From positions 186,001 to 250,000 of the forward strand of contig NZ_BOPF01000003.1 in assembly GCF_016863615.1 (NCBI RefSeq): a stretch of 64,000 nt of DNA, read 5' to 3'. The position numbers and the translations under genes were made by a program. Source of the DNA: Virgisporangium aliadipatigenens (GTDB taxonomy: Bacteria; Actinomycetota; Actinomycetes; Mycobacteriales; Micromonosporaceae). The notes below the pieces were generated by a model that made no database searches, was not told the DNA's origin, and was given only the letters and a program-made list of their open reading frames with translations. This document shows positions 52,712 to 61,278 of this stretch, piece by piece. How positions within the stretch are numbered: position 1 is the stretch's first letter; the number at the start of each line of letters is the position of its first letter.

Positions 52712-53109
52712 CCCTGACCCTCGCGGCGGCTCTGGTCTGCGGAGCCGCCGCGGGGTGTTCGGGGGAGGACACGTCGAAGCTGACGGTGCGGCTCCTGGTG
52801 CGCGACATCAATCTGCGCGCCGAGGGCGTCGACTGCGCCGGCACCGGTCCCTACCAGCACGTCCACAACAGGTCCGCCTTCACGGTGCTCGACGGCGCGG
52901 GGAAGCGGCTCGCGTCGGGCGAGCTGCCGCCGGGCCGGTCGGTCGGCACCTTCGAGGAGGACCTCGGGGTCGAGAAGGTGCCGACGTACTGCGAGTTCGC
53001 GGTGCCGGTGGAGGTCGCCGACCGGGCCGCCTACCGGCTGGTGGTCGAGGGGAAGGCGCCGATCGACCTGAAGAAGGACGCCGGCAACCTCGTGGCGGTG
53101 GTGCCGTGA
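52690..53109 (+). CDS. Small lipoprotein
   Basis: 139 residues from GTG 52690, which lies 22 bases within the end of the M6 protease gene. The signal peptide ends in the lipobox GAAAGC (Cys23). The remaining domain is beta-rich with conserved-looking Cys (GVDCAG, TYCEF) that could form a disulfide, and the phrase VHNRSAFTVLDGAGKRLASGELPPG resembles immunoglobulin-like extracellular domains. No known family recognised. Coupling to the protease and the thioredoxin-like gene suggests a role in the extracytoplasmic protein quality or protease module. Confidence 0.7.
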   Translation: MPGREVLTLTLAAALVCGAAAGCSGEDTSKLTVRLLVRDINLRAEGVDCAGTGPYQHVHNRSAFTVLDGAGKRLASGELPPGRSVGTFEEDLGVEKVPTYCEFAVPVEVADRAAYRLVVEGKAPIDLKKDAGNLVAVVP

Positions 53110-53663
53110 AACGCCTCGCGTGGCTCGTCGCGCTGCTCCTCCTGGCGGGCTGCGCGGCCGATCCGAAGCCGCCGCCGCCGATCGGCGGGAAGGACGCGCT
53201 TCCCGGGCCTGTCCCGAGTGGACTGTCGCTGCGGCCCACCCCGTCGGGCGCGGTGGCGGCGCCGGCCGTTCTTCTTCCGCTCACCGACGGCTCCGTGCTG
53301 AACGTCGCGGACCTGTGGGCGCAACGTCCCGTGGTGCTGGTCTTCTTCAGTTCGTGGTGCACCCAGTGCGCCGCCCGGCAGGACGCCCTGAGCGAACTGG
53401 CCCGCGGCTACGCGGACCGGGTGCTCTTCGTCGGCGTCGCCGCCGAGGACAAGGACACCGACCTGCAGGACTACCTGAGGGCGCATCGCGTCGACTACCC
53501 GGTGGCGGTCGATCGCACCCGCGCGGTGTGGGAGTCCTACGCGGTGCGCGAACCCCCGGCGATCGCGCTCGTGGCGCCCGGCGGCGCGTTGCTCCGCGGC
53601 TTCACCGGCGGCCTGGACGCACCGGCCCTCGACGCCCGCCTGCGCGAATTGATCCTGGCATGA
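53106..53663 (+). CDS. Thioredoxin-like lipoprotein (TlpA/ResA-like)
   Basis: 185 residues: lipobox LLAGC (Cys16), proline-rich linker, then a thioredoxin fold with the redox site WCTQC (Cys85, Cys88) in VVLVFFSSWCTQCAARQDAL and the cis-proline PPAIALVAPGG. Membrane-anchored thiol-disulfide oxidoreductase acting outside the cytoplasm. It starts with GTG in a GTGA overlap and ends in ATGA with the sugar-transferase gene. It could serve disulfides in the Cys-containing neighbours (inference). Confidence 0.88.
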   Translation: MKRLAWLVALLLLAGCAADPKPPPPIGGKDALPGPVPSGLSLRPTPSGAVAAPAVLLPLTDGSVLNVADLWAQRPVVLVFFSSWCTQCAARQDALSELARGYADRVLFVGVAAEDKDTDLQDYLRAHRVDYPVAVDRTRAVWESYAVREPPAIALVAPGGALLRGFTGGLDAPALDARLRELILA

Positions 53664-54250
53664 TCTACCGCGGCCTGAAGTCACCCCTGGAACGGTGCCT
53701 CGCCGCCGTCCTCATCCTCGTGCTCGGCCCGGTCCTGCTGCTGTGCGCCCTGGCCGTCCTCTTCGACGGCGGCGGCCCGGTCCTGTACCGGCAGACCCGG
53801 GTCGGGCGGCACGGCGTCCCGTTCCGGATCCTCAAGTTCCGCACGATGTGCGTGGACGCGGACCGGCGGGTCATGCCGCACGTCGGCTCGTCGGTCCTCT
53901 TCAAGCTGCGCCAGGACCCGCGGGTGACCCGGGCCGGCCGGTTGCTGCGCCGCTGGTCCCTCGACGAGCTGCCGCAACTGGTGAATGTCCTCCTGGGACA
54001 CATGTCCCTGGTCGGCCCCCGGCCGGCACTGTCCACAGAGGTCGCACAGTATCCGCCGGCCATGTACCGCCGGCTGGACGTGCGCCCCGGGATGACCGGC
54101 CTCTGGCAGGTCAGCGGCCGTTCCGACCTGCCGTGGGACGAGGCCGTGCGGCTCGACCTGCTGTACGTGGAGCAGCGGTCGTTCGCGCTCGACGCGCGGA
54201 TCCTGCTCCGCACACCGGCCGCCGTGCTCACCGGCGACGGAGCCTACTGA
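53660..54250 (+). CDS. Initiating sugar (phospho)transferase of exopolysaccharide synthesis
   Basis: 196 residues, short WbaP/PglC type with one N-terminal membrane helix (LAAVLILVLGPVLLLCALAVLF) and the conserved block KFRTMCVDADR, RRWSLDELPQLVNVLLGHMSLVGPRP, GMTGLWQVSGRSDL. It transfers a sugar-1-phosphate to undecaprenyl phosphate, the first step of polymer assembly. The gene overlaps the thioredoxin gene (ATGA), and the GT4/Wzy/Wzz/Wzx genes follow after a 105-base gap. The donor sugar is not predictable. Confidence 0.92.
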   Translation: MIYRGLKSPLERCLAAVLILVLGPVLLLCALAVLFDGGGPVLYRQTRVGRHGVPFRILKFRTMCVDADRRVMPHVGSSVLFKLRQDPRVTRAGRLLRRWSLDELPQLVNVLLGHMSLVGPRPALSTEVAQYPPAMYRRLDVRPGMTGLWQVSGRSDLPWDEAVRLDLLYVEQRSFALDARILLRTPAAVLTGDGAY

Positions 54251-54355
54251 AAACCTACTGACCAGCCCTATCAAGACAGTCAGGTATCGATGCACAAAAG
54301 TGACGGTGCTAGATTGCCGCGACCCGGCGAAGCAGCCGGTCAGGGGAGGCGGAGC
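54251..54355 (+). promoter_or_regulatory. Leader before the exopolysaccharide gene run
   Basis: 105 bases, more AT-rich than its surroundings in 54251-54316 (AAAACCTACTGA, CTATCAAGACAGTC), with TAGATT near 54311 as a possible -10. No clear -35, terminator or operator was found. GGGAGG at 54345-54350 is the ribosome site of the next gene. Confidence 0.35.
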
Positions 54356-55510
54356 GTGGCACAGCGCACCGGGTGGCGGCCGCTGAGGATCGCCATGATC
54401 GGCCAGAAGGGTGTGCCCGCCACGCACGGCGGCATCGAACGCCACGTCGAGGAGATCTCGACGCGGCTGGTCGCACTCGGCCACGACGTGACCGTCTACT
54501 GCCGCACCAACTACGGCGCCGAGGCCGCCGACGGCGCCCGCGACCTCGGCCCGGTACGGCTGCGCCCGGTGCGCACCGTCTCCAGCAAGCACCTCGACGC
54601 GATCGTCCACAGTGGCCTGTCGACCATGCTGGCCGTCGGTGCCCGACCGGACATCGTGCACTACCACGGCCTCGGGCCGGGACTCGTCGCGCCGCTGCCC
54701 CGGGTGCTGTCCCGGGCGCGCATCGTGCAGACCGTGCACGGCCTCGACAACCAGCGCGCCAAGTGGGGGAGGGGCGCCCAGTCGGTCCTGGGCCTCGCCT
54801 ACCGGATGAGCGGCCGGGTCCCGCACGCCCGCGTGGCGGTCTCCCAATGGTTGGCCGCGCACTACGACCAGCGCTTCGGCAGCCTCACCCGCTACCTGCC
54901 GAACGGCGTCAACGAGCCCAAGCACCTGCCGCCCGGCGAGATCTCCGAGCGCTTCGGGCTGCTGCCCGGCCGCTACGCCCTCCTGGTCGGCCGCCTCGTG
55001 CCGGAGAAGTCCGCGGACCTGCTGATCCGGGCGTTCCGCCGGGTCGACAACGACCGGTACAAGCTGGCGATCGTGGGCGGCTCCTCGTACACCGACGAGT
55101 TCGTCGCCGAGTTGCAGCGGCTGGCCGACGGCGACCCGCGCATCGTCCTCACCGGCTACGCATACGGCGACGTGCTCGCCGAGCTGTACTCCAACGCCGC
55201 CCTGTTCGTGCAACCGTCCCATGTGGAGGGTCTGCCGCTGACGCTGCTCGAGGCGGTCTCCTACGGGCTGCCGGTGGTGGCGAGCGACATCCCGCCGCAC
55301 CGCGAGGTGCTGGTGCGCGACGGACTCGGGCGGCGGATGTTCCGGGACGGGGACGAGGAGGATCTGGTGCGGGTGCTCTCGACCGCGCTCGCCGACACCA
55401 TGGGCGAGAGCGAGGGCGTCTTCGACTACCGTGACCGCGTGATGGCGCACTACCACTGGGACGACGTCACCCGGGAGCTGGAGCACCTCTACCTAGACCT
55501 GGTGTCGTGA
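54356..55510 (+). CDS. Family 4 glycosyltransferase
   Basis: 384 residues, GT-B fold. MIGQKGVPATHGGIERHVEEISTRL near the N-terminus and HVEGLPLTLLEAVSYGLPVVASDIPPHREVL (E-x7-E donor-binding motif) are diagnostic of GT4 retaining enzymes. GTG 54356 with GGGAGG six bases upstream is the best start. It likely adds the second sugar to the lipid-linked primer made by the preceding transferase. It overlaps the Wzy-like gene (GTGA). Confidence 0.92.
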   Translation: MAQRTGWRPLRIAMIGQKGVPATHGGIERHVEEISTRLVALGHDVTVYCRTNYGAEAADGARDLGPVRLRPVRTVSSKHLDAIVHSGLSTMLAVGARPDIVHYHGLGPGLVAPLPRVLSRARIVQTVHGLDNQRAKWGRGAQSVLGLAYRMSGRVPHARVAVSQWLAAHYDQRFGSLTRYLPNGVNEPKHLPPGEISERFGLLPGRYALLVGRLVPEKSADLLIRAFRRVDNDRYKLAIVGGSSYTDEFVAELQRLADGDPRIVLTGYAYGDVLAELYSNAALFVQPSHVEGLPLTLLEAVSYGLPVVASDIPPHREVLVRDGLGRRMFRDGDEEDLVRVLSTALADTMGESEGVFDYRDRVMAHYHWDDVTRELEHLYLDLVS

Positions 55511-56790
55511 GCCCGTTCGTCGTCGGCTTCCTCTGCGGGGCGGGGCTGCTGGCCCTGACCCGGTTCCGCGCGTACGTGCTGCTGATGCTCGGCGTGCGGG
55601 TCATGGTGGACCTGTTCAAGGGCGGCGAACGCCTCACCGGCGCCACGACCCTGCTGGCCGTGCTGTTCCTCGTGACGGCGGGGCTGTGGCTCGCGGCGCG
55701 GCTGCACTCCCACAAACGACTCAAGGGCTCGCCGCTCGGGGTCGCCCTGCTGCTCGTGGCGGCCACGGCCGGCGTGAGCGCGCTCGGCTCCACGTTCCCC
55801 GCGGCGAGCCTGCCGGAGGTGCTGCGCATCCTCACCGTGGTGACGATGTTCGTGGTGCTGGAACAGCTGCTGCCGGAGCGCGGGACGACCGCGCGGGTGC
55901 TGATCGCCTGCTACGCGGGCCTCGCGCTGGCGCTCACGTACACGGCGGTGCTGACGCTGACCGGCCACCCGCCGTCGGAGGTGAAGGGCAGCTTCACCCG
56001 GATCAGCGGCCCGTTCACGCAGTCGACGACGTTCGGCCGGTACCTGATGTTTCTTGTGGTGTTCGGCTGCGGGATCCACCGGTTCGCCCCGAAACGGTGG
56101 AAGTCGGCGCTGACCGTCCTCATCGGACTGTCGCTGGTGTTCCTCGCCGCCACGAACACCCGCAGCGCCATCATCGGCACCGCGCTCGGACTGCTGGTCG
56201 TGGCGCTGCTGCACCGCAGTGCCGCGCTGGTGGGCGTGCTGGTCGTGGCGGCGCTCGGGACGGTGCTGCTGCTGCCGGCCGTCTCCGACCGCTTCGCGCA
56301 GCTCGGCGACGCGCGCACCACGGGCGGCGACCCGACCGGTAACACCATGGCCTGGCGGCTCGACTACTGGTCCGAGATCGTGGGGTTGGCCGATCGCAAC
56401 CCGGTCACCGGCATCGGCCCCAACGTGACGCAGCGGGAGACGGACGAGGCGAAGCGGCCGCACAACGACGTGCTGCGCGCGTACGTCGAGACGGGCGTGC
56501 TCGGGCTGCTGGCGTATCTGGCGATGCTGGCCGCCTGCCTGCATACTGCGTCCCGGGCGCTGCGCAGGGCGCCGCCGGGCACGTTCGCGCGCGGGATCGC
56601 GGTCGGCTTCGCCGGTTGCGCGGTCGCGTTCGTGGCGGTCAGCGCCGTCTCGAACGTCGTGTCCAATGTGGTCACCATGTGGTACTTCATCGCCTTCGCC
56701 GCGCTGGCGTCGGCCGTGCGCCGCACCGACGAAGAGAAGACAGAGACAGAGAGCAGTGGAAATAATGGAGTACCTGCGCTCAGCGCGTAG
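55507..56790 (+). CDS. O-antigen-ligase/Wzy-type polymerase
   Basis: 427 residues, about ten membrane helices, with the large periplasmic loop (RFAQLGDARTTGGDPTGNTMAWRLDYWSEIVGLADRNPVTGIGPN) and the final helices typical of the Wzy/WaaL family; GIGPNVT and HNDVLRAYVETG (His and Asp near residue 320) are conserved. It would polymerise repeat units at the outer face of the membrane. It starts at GTG overlapping the GT4 stop, and the next gene overlaps by 26 bases. Confidence 0.88.
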   Translation: MSPFVVGFLCGAGLLALTRFRAYVLLMLGVRVMVDLFKGGERLTGATTLLAVLFLVTAGLWLAARLHSHKRLKGSPLGVALLLVAATAGVSALGSTFPAASLPEVLRILTVVTMFVVLEQLLPERGTTARVLIACYAGLALALTYTAVLTLTGHPPSEVKGSFTRISGPFTQSTTFGRYLMFLVVFGCGIHRFAPKRWKSALTVLIGLSLVFLAATNTRSAIIGTALGLLVVALLHRSAALVGVLVVAALGTVLLLPAVSDRFAQLGDARTTGGDPTGNTMAWRLDYWSEIVGLADRNPVTGIGPNVTQRETDEAKRPHNDVLRAYVETGVLGLLAYLAMLAACLHTASRALRRAPPGTFARGIAVGFAGCAVAFVAVSAVSNVVSNVVTMWYFIAFAALASAVRRTDEEKTETESSGNNGVPALSA

Positions 56791-57670
56791 ACGCTGGTGG
56801 ATCGTGCTCGGCATCCCGCTGCTGGCCGTCGCCGGGACCGCCGCCGTCGGGCTCGCCGCGGCGCAGCGTTACACCGCGACCGCCTATGTGGCCGCACCCG
56901 CGCTGCCGTTGACCGGCACCCAGGCGGTGAACCAGTTCGTCGCCGGCTTCAGCGCGGCCGTCACCGCGCCGGTCGTCATCGACGGCGTGTCGAAGGAGAC
57001 CGGCGTGCCGGCCGGCACCCTCCGCGACGGGCTCGCCGTCGAACAGGTCGGCGCGAGCAGCCAGCTCACCGTCACGTACACCACCACGAAGCGGGACACC
57101 GTCGCGCCGGTGCTGCGCGAGGCGACCAAGCGCGCGTTGACGTTCCTCTTCTCGTCGCAGGTGACGATCGCCAGCGGGCAGGTCGACGCGGCACAGTCCG
57201 ATGTGGACGCCGCGACGAAGGCCATCACGGTGTGGGAGACGGCCAACCGGGTGTCCCAGCCGGACAAGCAGTACCAGGCGACCCTCAACGAGATGGCGTC
57301 GCTGCGCCAGCAACTGCTGTCGATGCAGGCCGTCGGCAACCAGACCGGCGCCCGCGCAGCGCAGGCGGCGATCGACGCGGCGCAGCGGCGCCTCGACGAG
57401 CTGGGCCCGAAGCTGCCGGACTACCAGGCGCTGGTGCTCGCGCGCGACGCCGCCACCGGCACCCTGTCGCGGGCCCGCGAGACGCTGCAGGCGGCGCGGG
57501 CGCAGCAGGCCGCGGCCGATCCCGAGAAGGTCGCGACGATCGGTGCGGTCGGGCCGGTGTCGCGCGGCAAGGATCTGCTGAGGACGCTTCCGGCCGCCGC
57601 CGGCGCCGGGCTGTTGCTGGCCGTTCTTCTGGTGATGGGGCTGGAGTGGCGAGCCGCGCGCCGGCGATGA
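56765..57670 (+). CDS. Wzz/YveK-like chain-length regulator
   Basis: 301 residues: two membrane helices (about 12-34 and 272-292) enclosing an extracytoplasmic region with coiled-coil stretches (SGQVDAAQSDVDAATKAITVWETANR, AAIDAAQRRLDELGPKL). This is the Wzz/PCP layout without a kinase domain. It controls polymer length together with the Wzy-like protein. It starts within the Wzy gene and overlaps the flippase by ATGA. Confidence 0.85.
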   Translation: MEYLRSARRRWWIVLGIPLLAVAGTAAVGLAAAQRYTATAYVAAPALPLTGTQAVNQFVAGFSAAVTAPVVIDGVSKETGVPAGTLRDGLAVEQVGASSQLTVTYTTTKRDTVAPVLREATKRALTFLFSSQVTIASGQVDAAQSDVDAATKAITVWETANRVSQPDKQYQATLNEMASLRQQLLSMQAVGNQTGARAAQAAIDAAQRRLDELGPKLPDYQALVLARDAATGTLSRARETLQAARAQQAAADPEKVATIGAVGPVSRGKDLLRTLPAAAGAGLLLAVLLVMGLEWRAARRR

Positions 57671-59118
57671 TTTCCGGGGTGGCGCGCGGCGGCGTGCTCA
57701 ACCTCGCCGGCGCGGTGGTCAACCAGGCCGCCCTGTTCGGCACGATGCTGTTGCTGGCGCGGGTGCTAGGCGCGGCCGACGTGGGGCGCTACGCGCAGTG
57801 CTACGCCGTGCTGGCCCTGCTCAACCTCCTCGCGCTGTCCGGGTTGCGGGCCGGGCTCACCCGGTTCGTCGCGGTCGACCTCGCCGACGGCGACCCGGGT
57901 GCGCTGCGCGGCACCGTCCACATCGGACTGTCGGTGTGCGCGGGTGCCGCCGTGCTCGTGGGCGGCGCGCTGGCGCTCGCTGCGCCGTTCCTGGCCGCCG
58001 CGCTGCACGACGACGGGCTCACCACCGGGCTGCGGCTGGTCGCGCTGACGCTGCCGGCGTCCGCGCTCGGCGAGGCCGCGCTCGCCGCGACGCGGGGGTG
58101 GCGCACGCAGCGGCCGTCGGCGTTCATCGGGCAGGGCTTCGAGCCGTTGGCCCGGCTGGCGCTCACCGCGCTCGCCCTCGCCTGCGGCCTCGGGCTGGCG
58201 GGCGCGTTCTGGTCGCTGGTCGTCGCCGCGTGGGCCGCTGCCGCGTTGTCCATCCTCGCGCTCCACCGCCGCGTGGGAACGGTCGAAGCGGCCCCACCCC
58301 GCCCGCAGCTGCGCCGGCTCTTCGGCTTCTCGACGGCCAGCTGGGCGGCCTCCCTCGCCACCACCGGACTCCTGTGGCTCGACACGCTGCTGCTCGGGGC
58401 GTTCGACGATCCGGACGTCGGCGTGTACCACGTGGCGACCCGGCTGGTCACGCTCGCCGTGTTCGTGCTCGCCCCGGTGAACGCCGCCTTCGCGCCGGCC
58501 ATCGCCGACCTGCACCACCGGGGCGAGTTCGACGGCGTGCGGCGGCTGTACAAGGCGGCGACGGGATGGGTGGTGCGGCTGTCGGTGCCGGCGTTCGTGG
58601 CCCTGCTCGTGCTGCCCGGCGACCTGCTCGCGCTCTTCGGGCCGGCGTACCCGGCCGGCGCGGCGGTCACCGTCATCCTGGCGGCCGGTCAGCTCGTCAA
58701 CGCCGCCACCGGCCCCTGCGGCACGCTGCTGAACATGTCCGGACGGGTCACGCTCAACCTCCTCGACAACGCGGCCGCGCTGGCCCTGAACGTCGTCCTC
58801 AACGTGTGGCTGATCCCCGCGCACGGCATCGTCGGGGCGGCCGTCGCGTGGAGCGCCTCGCTCGTGGTGGTCAACGTCGCCCGTGTGCTGCAGGTGCGGC
58901 GGCTCGTCGGCGTCCTTCCCGTGACGCCCGGACTCCTCAAGGGCCTCCTCGCGGGCGCCGTCTCGTTCGCGGTCGCGCTCCCGCTGTCGCCGCTGCCCGT
59001 GCTGCTGCGGCTGGTCGTCATCGGGGCGGTGTACACGGCGGTCGTGCTCGGCCTGCGACTGTCCACAGAGGACAAGGAAACGCTGCGGGCGGTCCTGCGG
59101 CGGAAGGCGGCCGCGTGA
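57667..59118 (+). CDS. Wzx-type flippase (MOP superfamily)
   Basis: 483 residues with about 12-14 membrane helices and the MOP family feel (GGVLNLAGAVVNQAALFGTMLLLARVLGAADVGRYAQ at the start, GVYHVATRLVTLAVFVLAPVNAAFAPAIADLHHRGEFDGVRRLYKAATGWV in the middle). It would flip lipid-linked repeat units. ATG 57667 overlaps the Wzz stop (ATGA) and its end overlaps the sulfotransferase (GTGA). Confidence 0.9.
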   Translation: MISGVARGGVLNLAGAVVNQAALFGTMLLLARVLGAADVGRYAQCYAVLALLNLLALSGLRAGLTRFVAVDLADGDPGALRGTVHIGLSVCAGAAVLVGGALALAAPFLAAALHDDGLTTGLRLVALTLPASALGEAALAATRGWRTQRPSAFIGQGFEPLARLALTALALACGLGLAGAFWSLVVAAWAAAALSILALHRRVGTVEAAPPRPQLRRLFGFSTASWAASLATTGLLWLDTLLLGAFDDPDVGVYHVATRLVTLAVFVLAPVNAAFAPAIADLHHRGEFDGVRRLYKAATGWVVRLSVPAFVALLVLPGDLLALFGPAYPAGAAVTVILAAGQLVNAATGPCGTLLNMSGRVTLNLLDNAAALALNVVLNVWLIPAHGIVGAAVAWSASLVVVNVARVLQVRRLVGVLPVTPGLLKGLLAGAVSFAVALPLSPLPVLLRLVVIGAVYTAVVLGLRLSTEDKETLRAVLRRKAAA

Positions 59119-59882
59119 GGCGCCGCGCCGTCGACGGGCTGCGCCGGGCGGTGCGCGGCGCGCGGGCCTACATCGGGCCACCGGGGGACCTGCCGGCGTT
59201 CGTCATCATCGGGGCGCAGCGCTGCGGCACCACGTCGTTGCACCGCTGGCTCTCCGAGCACCCGTCGGTGACGCCGGCCACCGGCAAGGAGCTGCAGTAC
59301 CTGACGCTGCACTACGCCCGCGGCGAACGCTGGTACCGCGGCCACTTCCCGCGCGGGGCAGTCTCCTTCGAGGCCACCCCGTACTACCTCTTCCACCCGC
59401 TGGCACCCGAACGGGCCGCGGCGGCGCTCCCGCACACGCGCTTCGTGGCGGTGCTGCGCGACCCCGTCGAGCGCGCCTGGTCGCATTACCTGCACAGCCG
59501 CGCGTACGGGCTGGAGCCGCTCTCCTTCGTGGACGCGCTCGCCGCCGAGGAGGAACGCCTCTCCCGTGGCGACGACCGCGCCCGGCGCGCCTTCTCGTAC
59601 GCGGCCCGCGGCCGGTACGCCGAGCAGCTGCGCCGCTGGTACGCGCACGTCCCCCGGGAACGGCTCCACGTCCTGCGCACCGCCGACCTCGCGGCCGGCT
59701 ACCACGGACTGCTCGACTTCCTGGGGCTGGAACGGCACACGCCCGCCTACGTCAGGCACACCCGCCGGGCCGACCCCGCGCCCATGCCTCCTGAGGCGAG
59801 GCACGCGCTGGAGAAGACGTTCGACCGAAGCGACCGGGAACTGGCGACGCTCCTGGACTGGCCCGACCCCCTCTGGCAGTGA
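59115..59882 (+). CDS. Sulfotransferase
   Basis: 255 residues with both PAPS-binding elements: the 5'-phosphosulfate loop GAQRCGTTSL (33-42) and the 3'-phosphate motif RDPVERAWSHY (115-125). Start GTG 59115 overlaps the flippase. As the last gene of the exopolysaccharide operon it is expected to sulfate the polymer or the lipid-linked repeat unit, which would give a sulfated polysaccharide, uncommon in actinobacteria. The acceptor is not shown. The stop touches the convergent serine hydrolase gene. Confidence 0.9.
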   Translation: MRRRAVDGLRRAVRGARAYIGPPGDLPAFVIIGAQRCGTTSLHRWLSEHPSVTPATGKELQYLTLHYARGERWYRGHFPRGAVSFEATPYYLFHPLAPERAAAALPHTRFVAVLRDPVERAWSHYLHSRAYGLEPLSFVDALAAEEERLSRGDDRARRAFSYAARGRYAEQLRRWYAHVPRERLHVLRTADLAAGYHGLLDFLGLERHTPAYVRHTRRADPAPMPPEARHALEKTFDRSDRELATLLDWPDPLWQ

Positions 59883-61211
59883 TCACCTCTCGCGCGAGCG
59901 GATGAGTCGGGTCGCCGCGACCGCCCGGAGCAGCGCCACCACCCCCGCCAGGACCGCCACCGCCACCAGCGCCGCACCGAGGTCGGGCGTCCACAGCAGC
60001 GCCATCCGCAGGTCCGCTCCCATTGCGGCGGGCACCCCGAGCGTGACCGCGCCGATCAGTACCGCGCATCCGAGCACCCACCACGCCGCGGTGCGCGCCC
60101 GCCCGCGCGGCCGCGCGACGAGGACCGCCGCCCGGGCGACGCCGACCAGCAGCAGCGCCGCGATGAGCACCGCCGCGCCGAGCGACCAGCGCAGCAGCGG
60201 ATCCGGTGCGAGGGCCGGCGCCGCAGCGTCCCGAGCGAGCGCGAACGCCCGCGCGGCGAGCGCGCCGTCGAGGGCCGGGCTGTAGGCGTTCGCGAGGTAG
60301 ACGACCGCGCGGCCGCGCTCGGGCATCAGGATCACCTGGGCGAACGATCCGGGAGTGGCGCCGGCGTGCCACACGATGCGGGTGCCGTCGAGCGTCCCCT
60401 CCCGCCAGCCGAGGCCGTAGCGCCCACCGCCGCCGGTGTCGACCCGGCCGGTGTGCAGCTCGGCGAGGCCGGCCGCGGTGAGGTTCGCCTGCGCGAAGCG
60501 GACCAGGTCGTCGAGGGTGGAGGCGACGTAGCCGAACGGCGCGCCGGACTGGTCGTAGCCGCGGTCGAACGCCCGGGTCCGGCCGAACAGGTAGCGATGG
60601 CCCGGCGGCACGCCGATCCGGGAGGCCTCCGACGCGGTGGCCGCGGAGCGTCCCATGCCCAGCGGCGCGAACACCGCATCGCGCAGGTACTCGCCGAACG
60701 GCTGCCCGGAGACCGCTTCCACGATCGCGCCGAGCACCGCGTAGTTGGCGTCGCTGTACCGGTGGGTCGTGCCGGGCGGCGCCTGCGGCGCGACGGTGGC
60801 CAGTTCGCGGACGGAACGCGCGAGGCCCTCCGGCGTGTTGTCGAACCGGTCGGTGCGGATCGCCCACTGCGCCAGCCCGCTGGTGTGGGTGAGCAGGTGC
60901 CGCACGGTGACCCGCCCGGCCGCGTCCTCGTCGGCGAGCCGGAACCACGGCAGGTGCCGGCGCACCGGGTCGTCGAACGTCAGCCGCCCGGCCTCGACCA
61001 GTCGCAGCACCGCCGTCGCCGTGAACGGCTTCGACACCGACCCGATCAGGAAGGGCGTCTGCGTCGTGACGCCCGCGCCGTGCGTCTCCGAACGGAGCAC
61101 CGCGTCGCGCGACACGACCGCGAGGGCCGTCCCGGGAGGCGGCGCCGGAGCACCGATCGCCAGCAGTGCCGACGGAAAGCACAGCGCCACCAACAGAATC
61201 CAGACACGCAT
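59883..61211 (-). CDS. Membrane serine hydrolase (beta-lactamase/DD-peptidase fold)
   Basis: 442 residues. GGGGGA lies six bases before ATG 61211. Signal peptide, then nucleophile SVSK (SxxK), YSDANY (the YxN position has Asp) and HAG (HxG) motifs of the class C fold, followed from about residue 330 by four helices (LGAAVLIAALLLVGVARAAVLVA, WWVLGCAVLIGAVTLGVPAAM and so on) that anchor it. The substrate is not known. It is divergent from a TetR regulator with a palindrome between them. Confidence 0.85.
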   Translation of the reverse strand: MRVWILLVALCFPSALLAIGAPAPPPGTALAVVSRDAVLRSETHGAGVTTQTPFLIGSVSKPFTATAVLRLVEAGRLTFDDPVRRHLPWFRLADEDAAGRVTVRHLLTHTSGLAQWAIRTDRFDNTPEGLARSVRELATVAPQAPPGTTHRYSDANYAVLGAIVEAVSGQPFGEYLRDAVFAPLGMGRSAATASEASRIGVPPGHRYLFGRTRAFDRGYDQSGAPFGYVASTLDDLVRFAQANLTAAGLAELHTGRVDTGGGGRYGLGWREGTLDGTRIVWHAGATPGSFAQVILMPERGRAVVYLANAYSPALDGALAARAFALARDAAAPALAPDPLLRWSLGAAVLIAALLLVGVARAAVLVARPRGRARTAAWWVLGCAVLIGAVTLGVPAAMGADLRMALLWTPDLGAALVAVAVLAGVVALLRAVAATRLIRSRER

Positions 61212-61252
61212 GCCACGTCCCCCATAACCGTATGGCTGTATGGCAAACATTG

Positions 61253-61269
61253 ATACCGTATCGCGGTAT
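61253..61269. promoter_or_regulatory. ATACCG-N5-CGGTAT operator candidate
   Basis: Perfect inverted repeat ATACCG/CGGTAT with a 5-base spacer in the 67-base divergent region between the serine hydrolase and TetR genes, ending nine bases before the TetR start. Upstream AACCGTATGG and TGTATGG are related half-sites. Probably the TetR binding site. Confidence 0.6.
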
Positions 61270-61278
61270 GGTTATGCA

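Noticed and set aside
53660-59882. Secondary-metabolite gene cluster
   Set aside because: No polyketide, peptide-synthetase or terpene enzymes; the genes match a polysaccharide assembly pathway.
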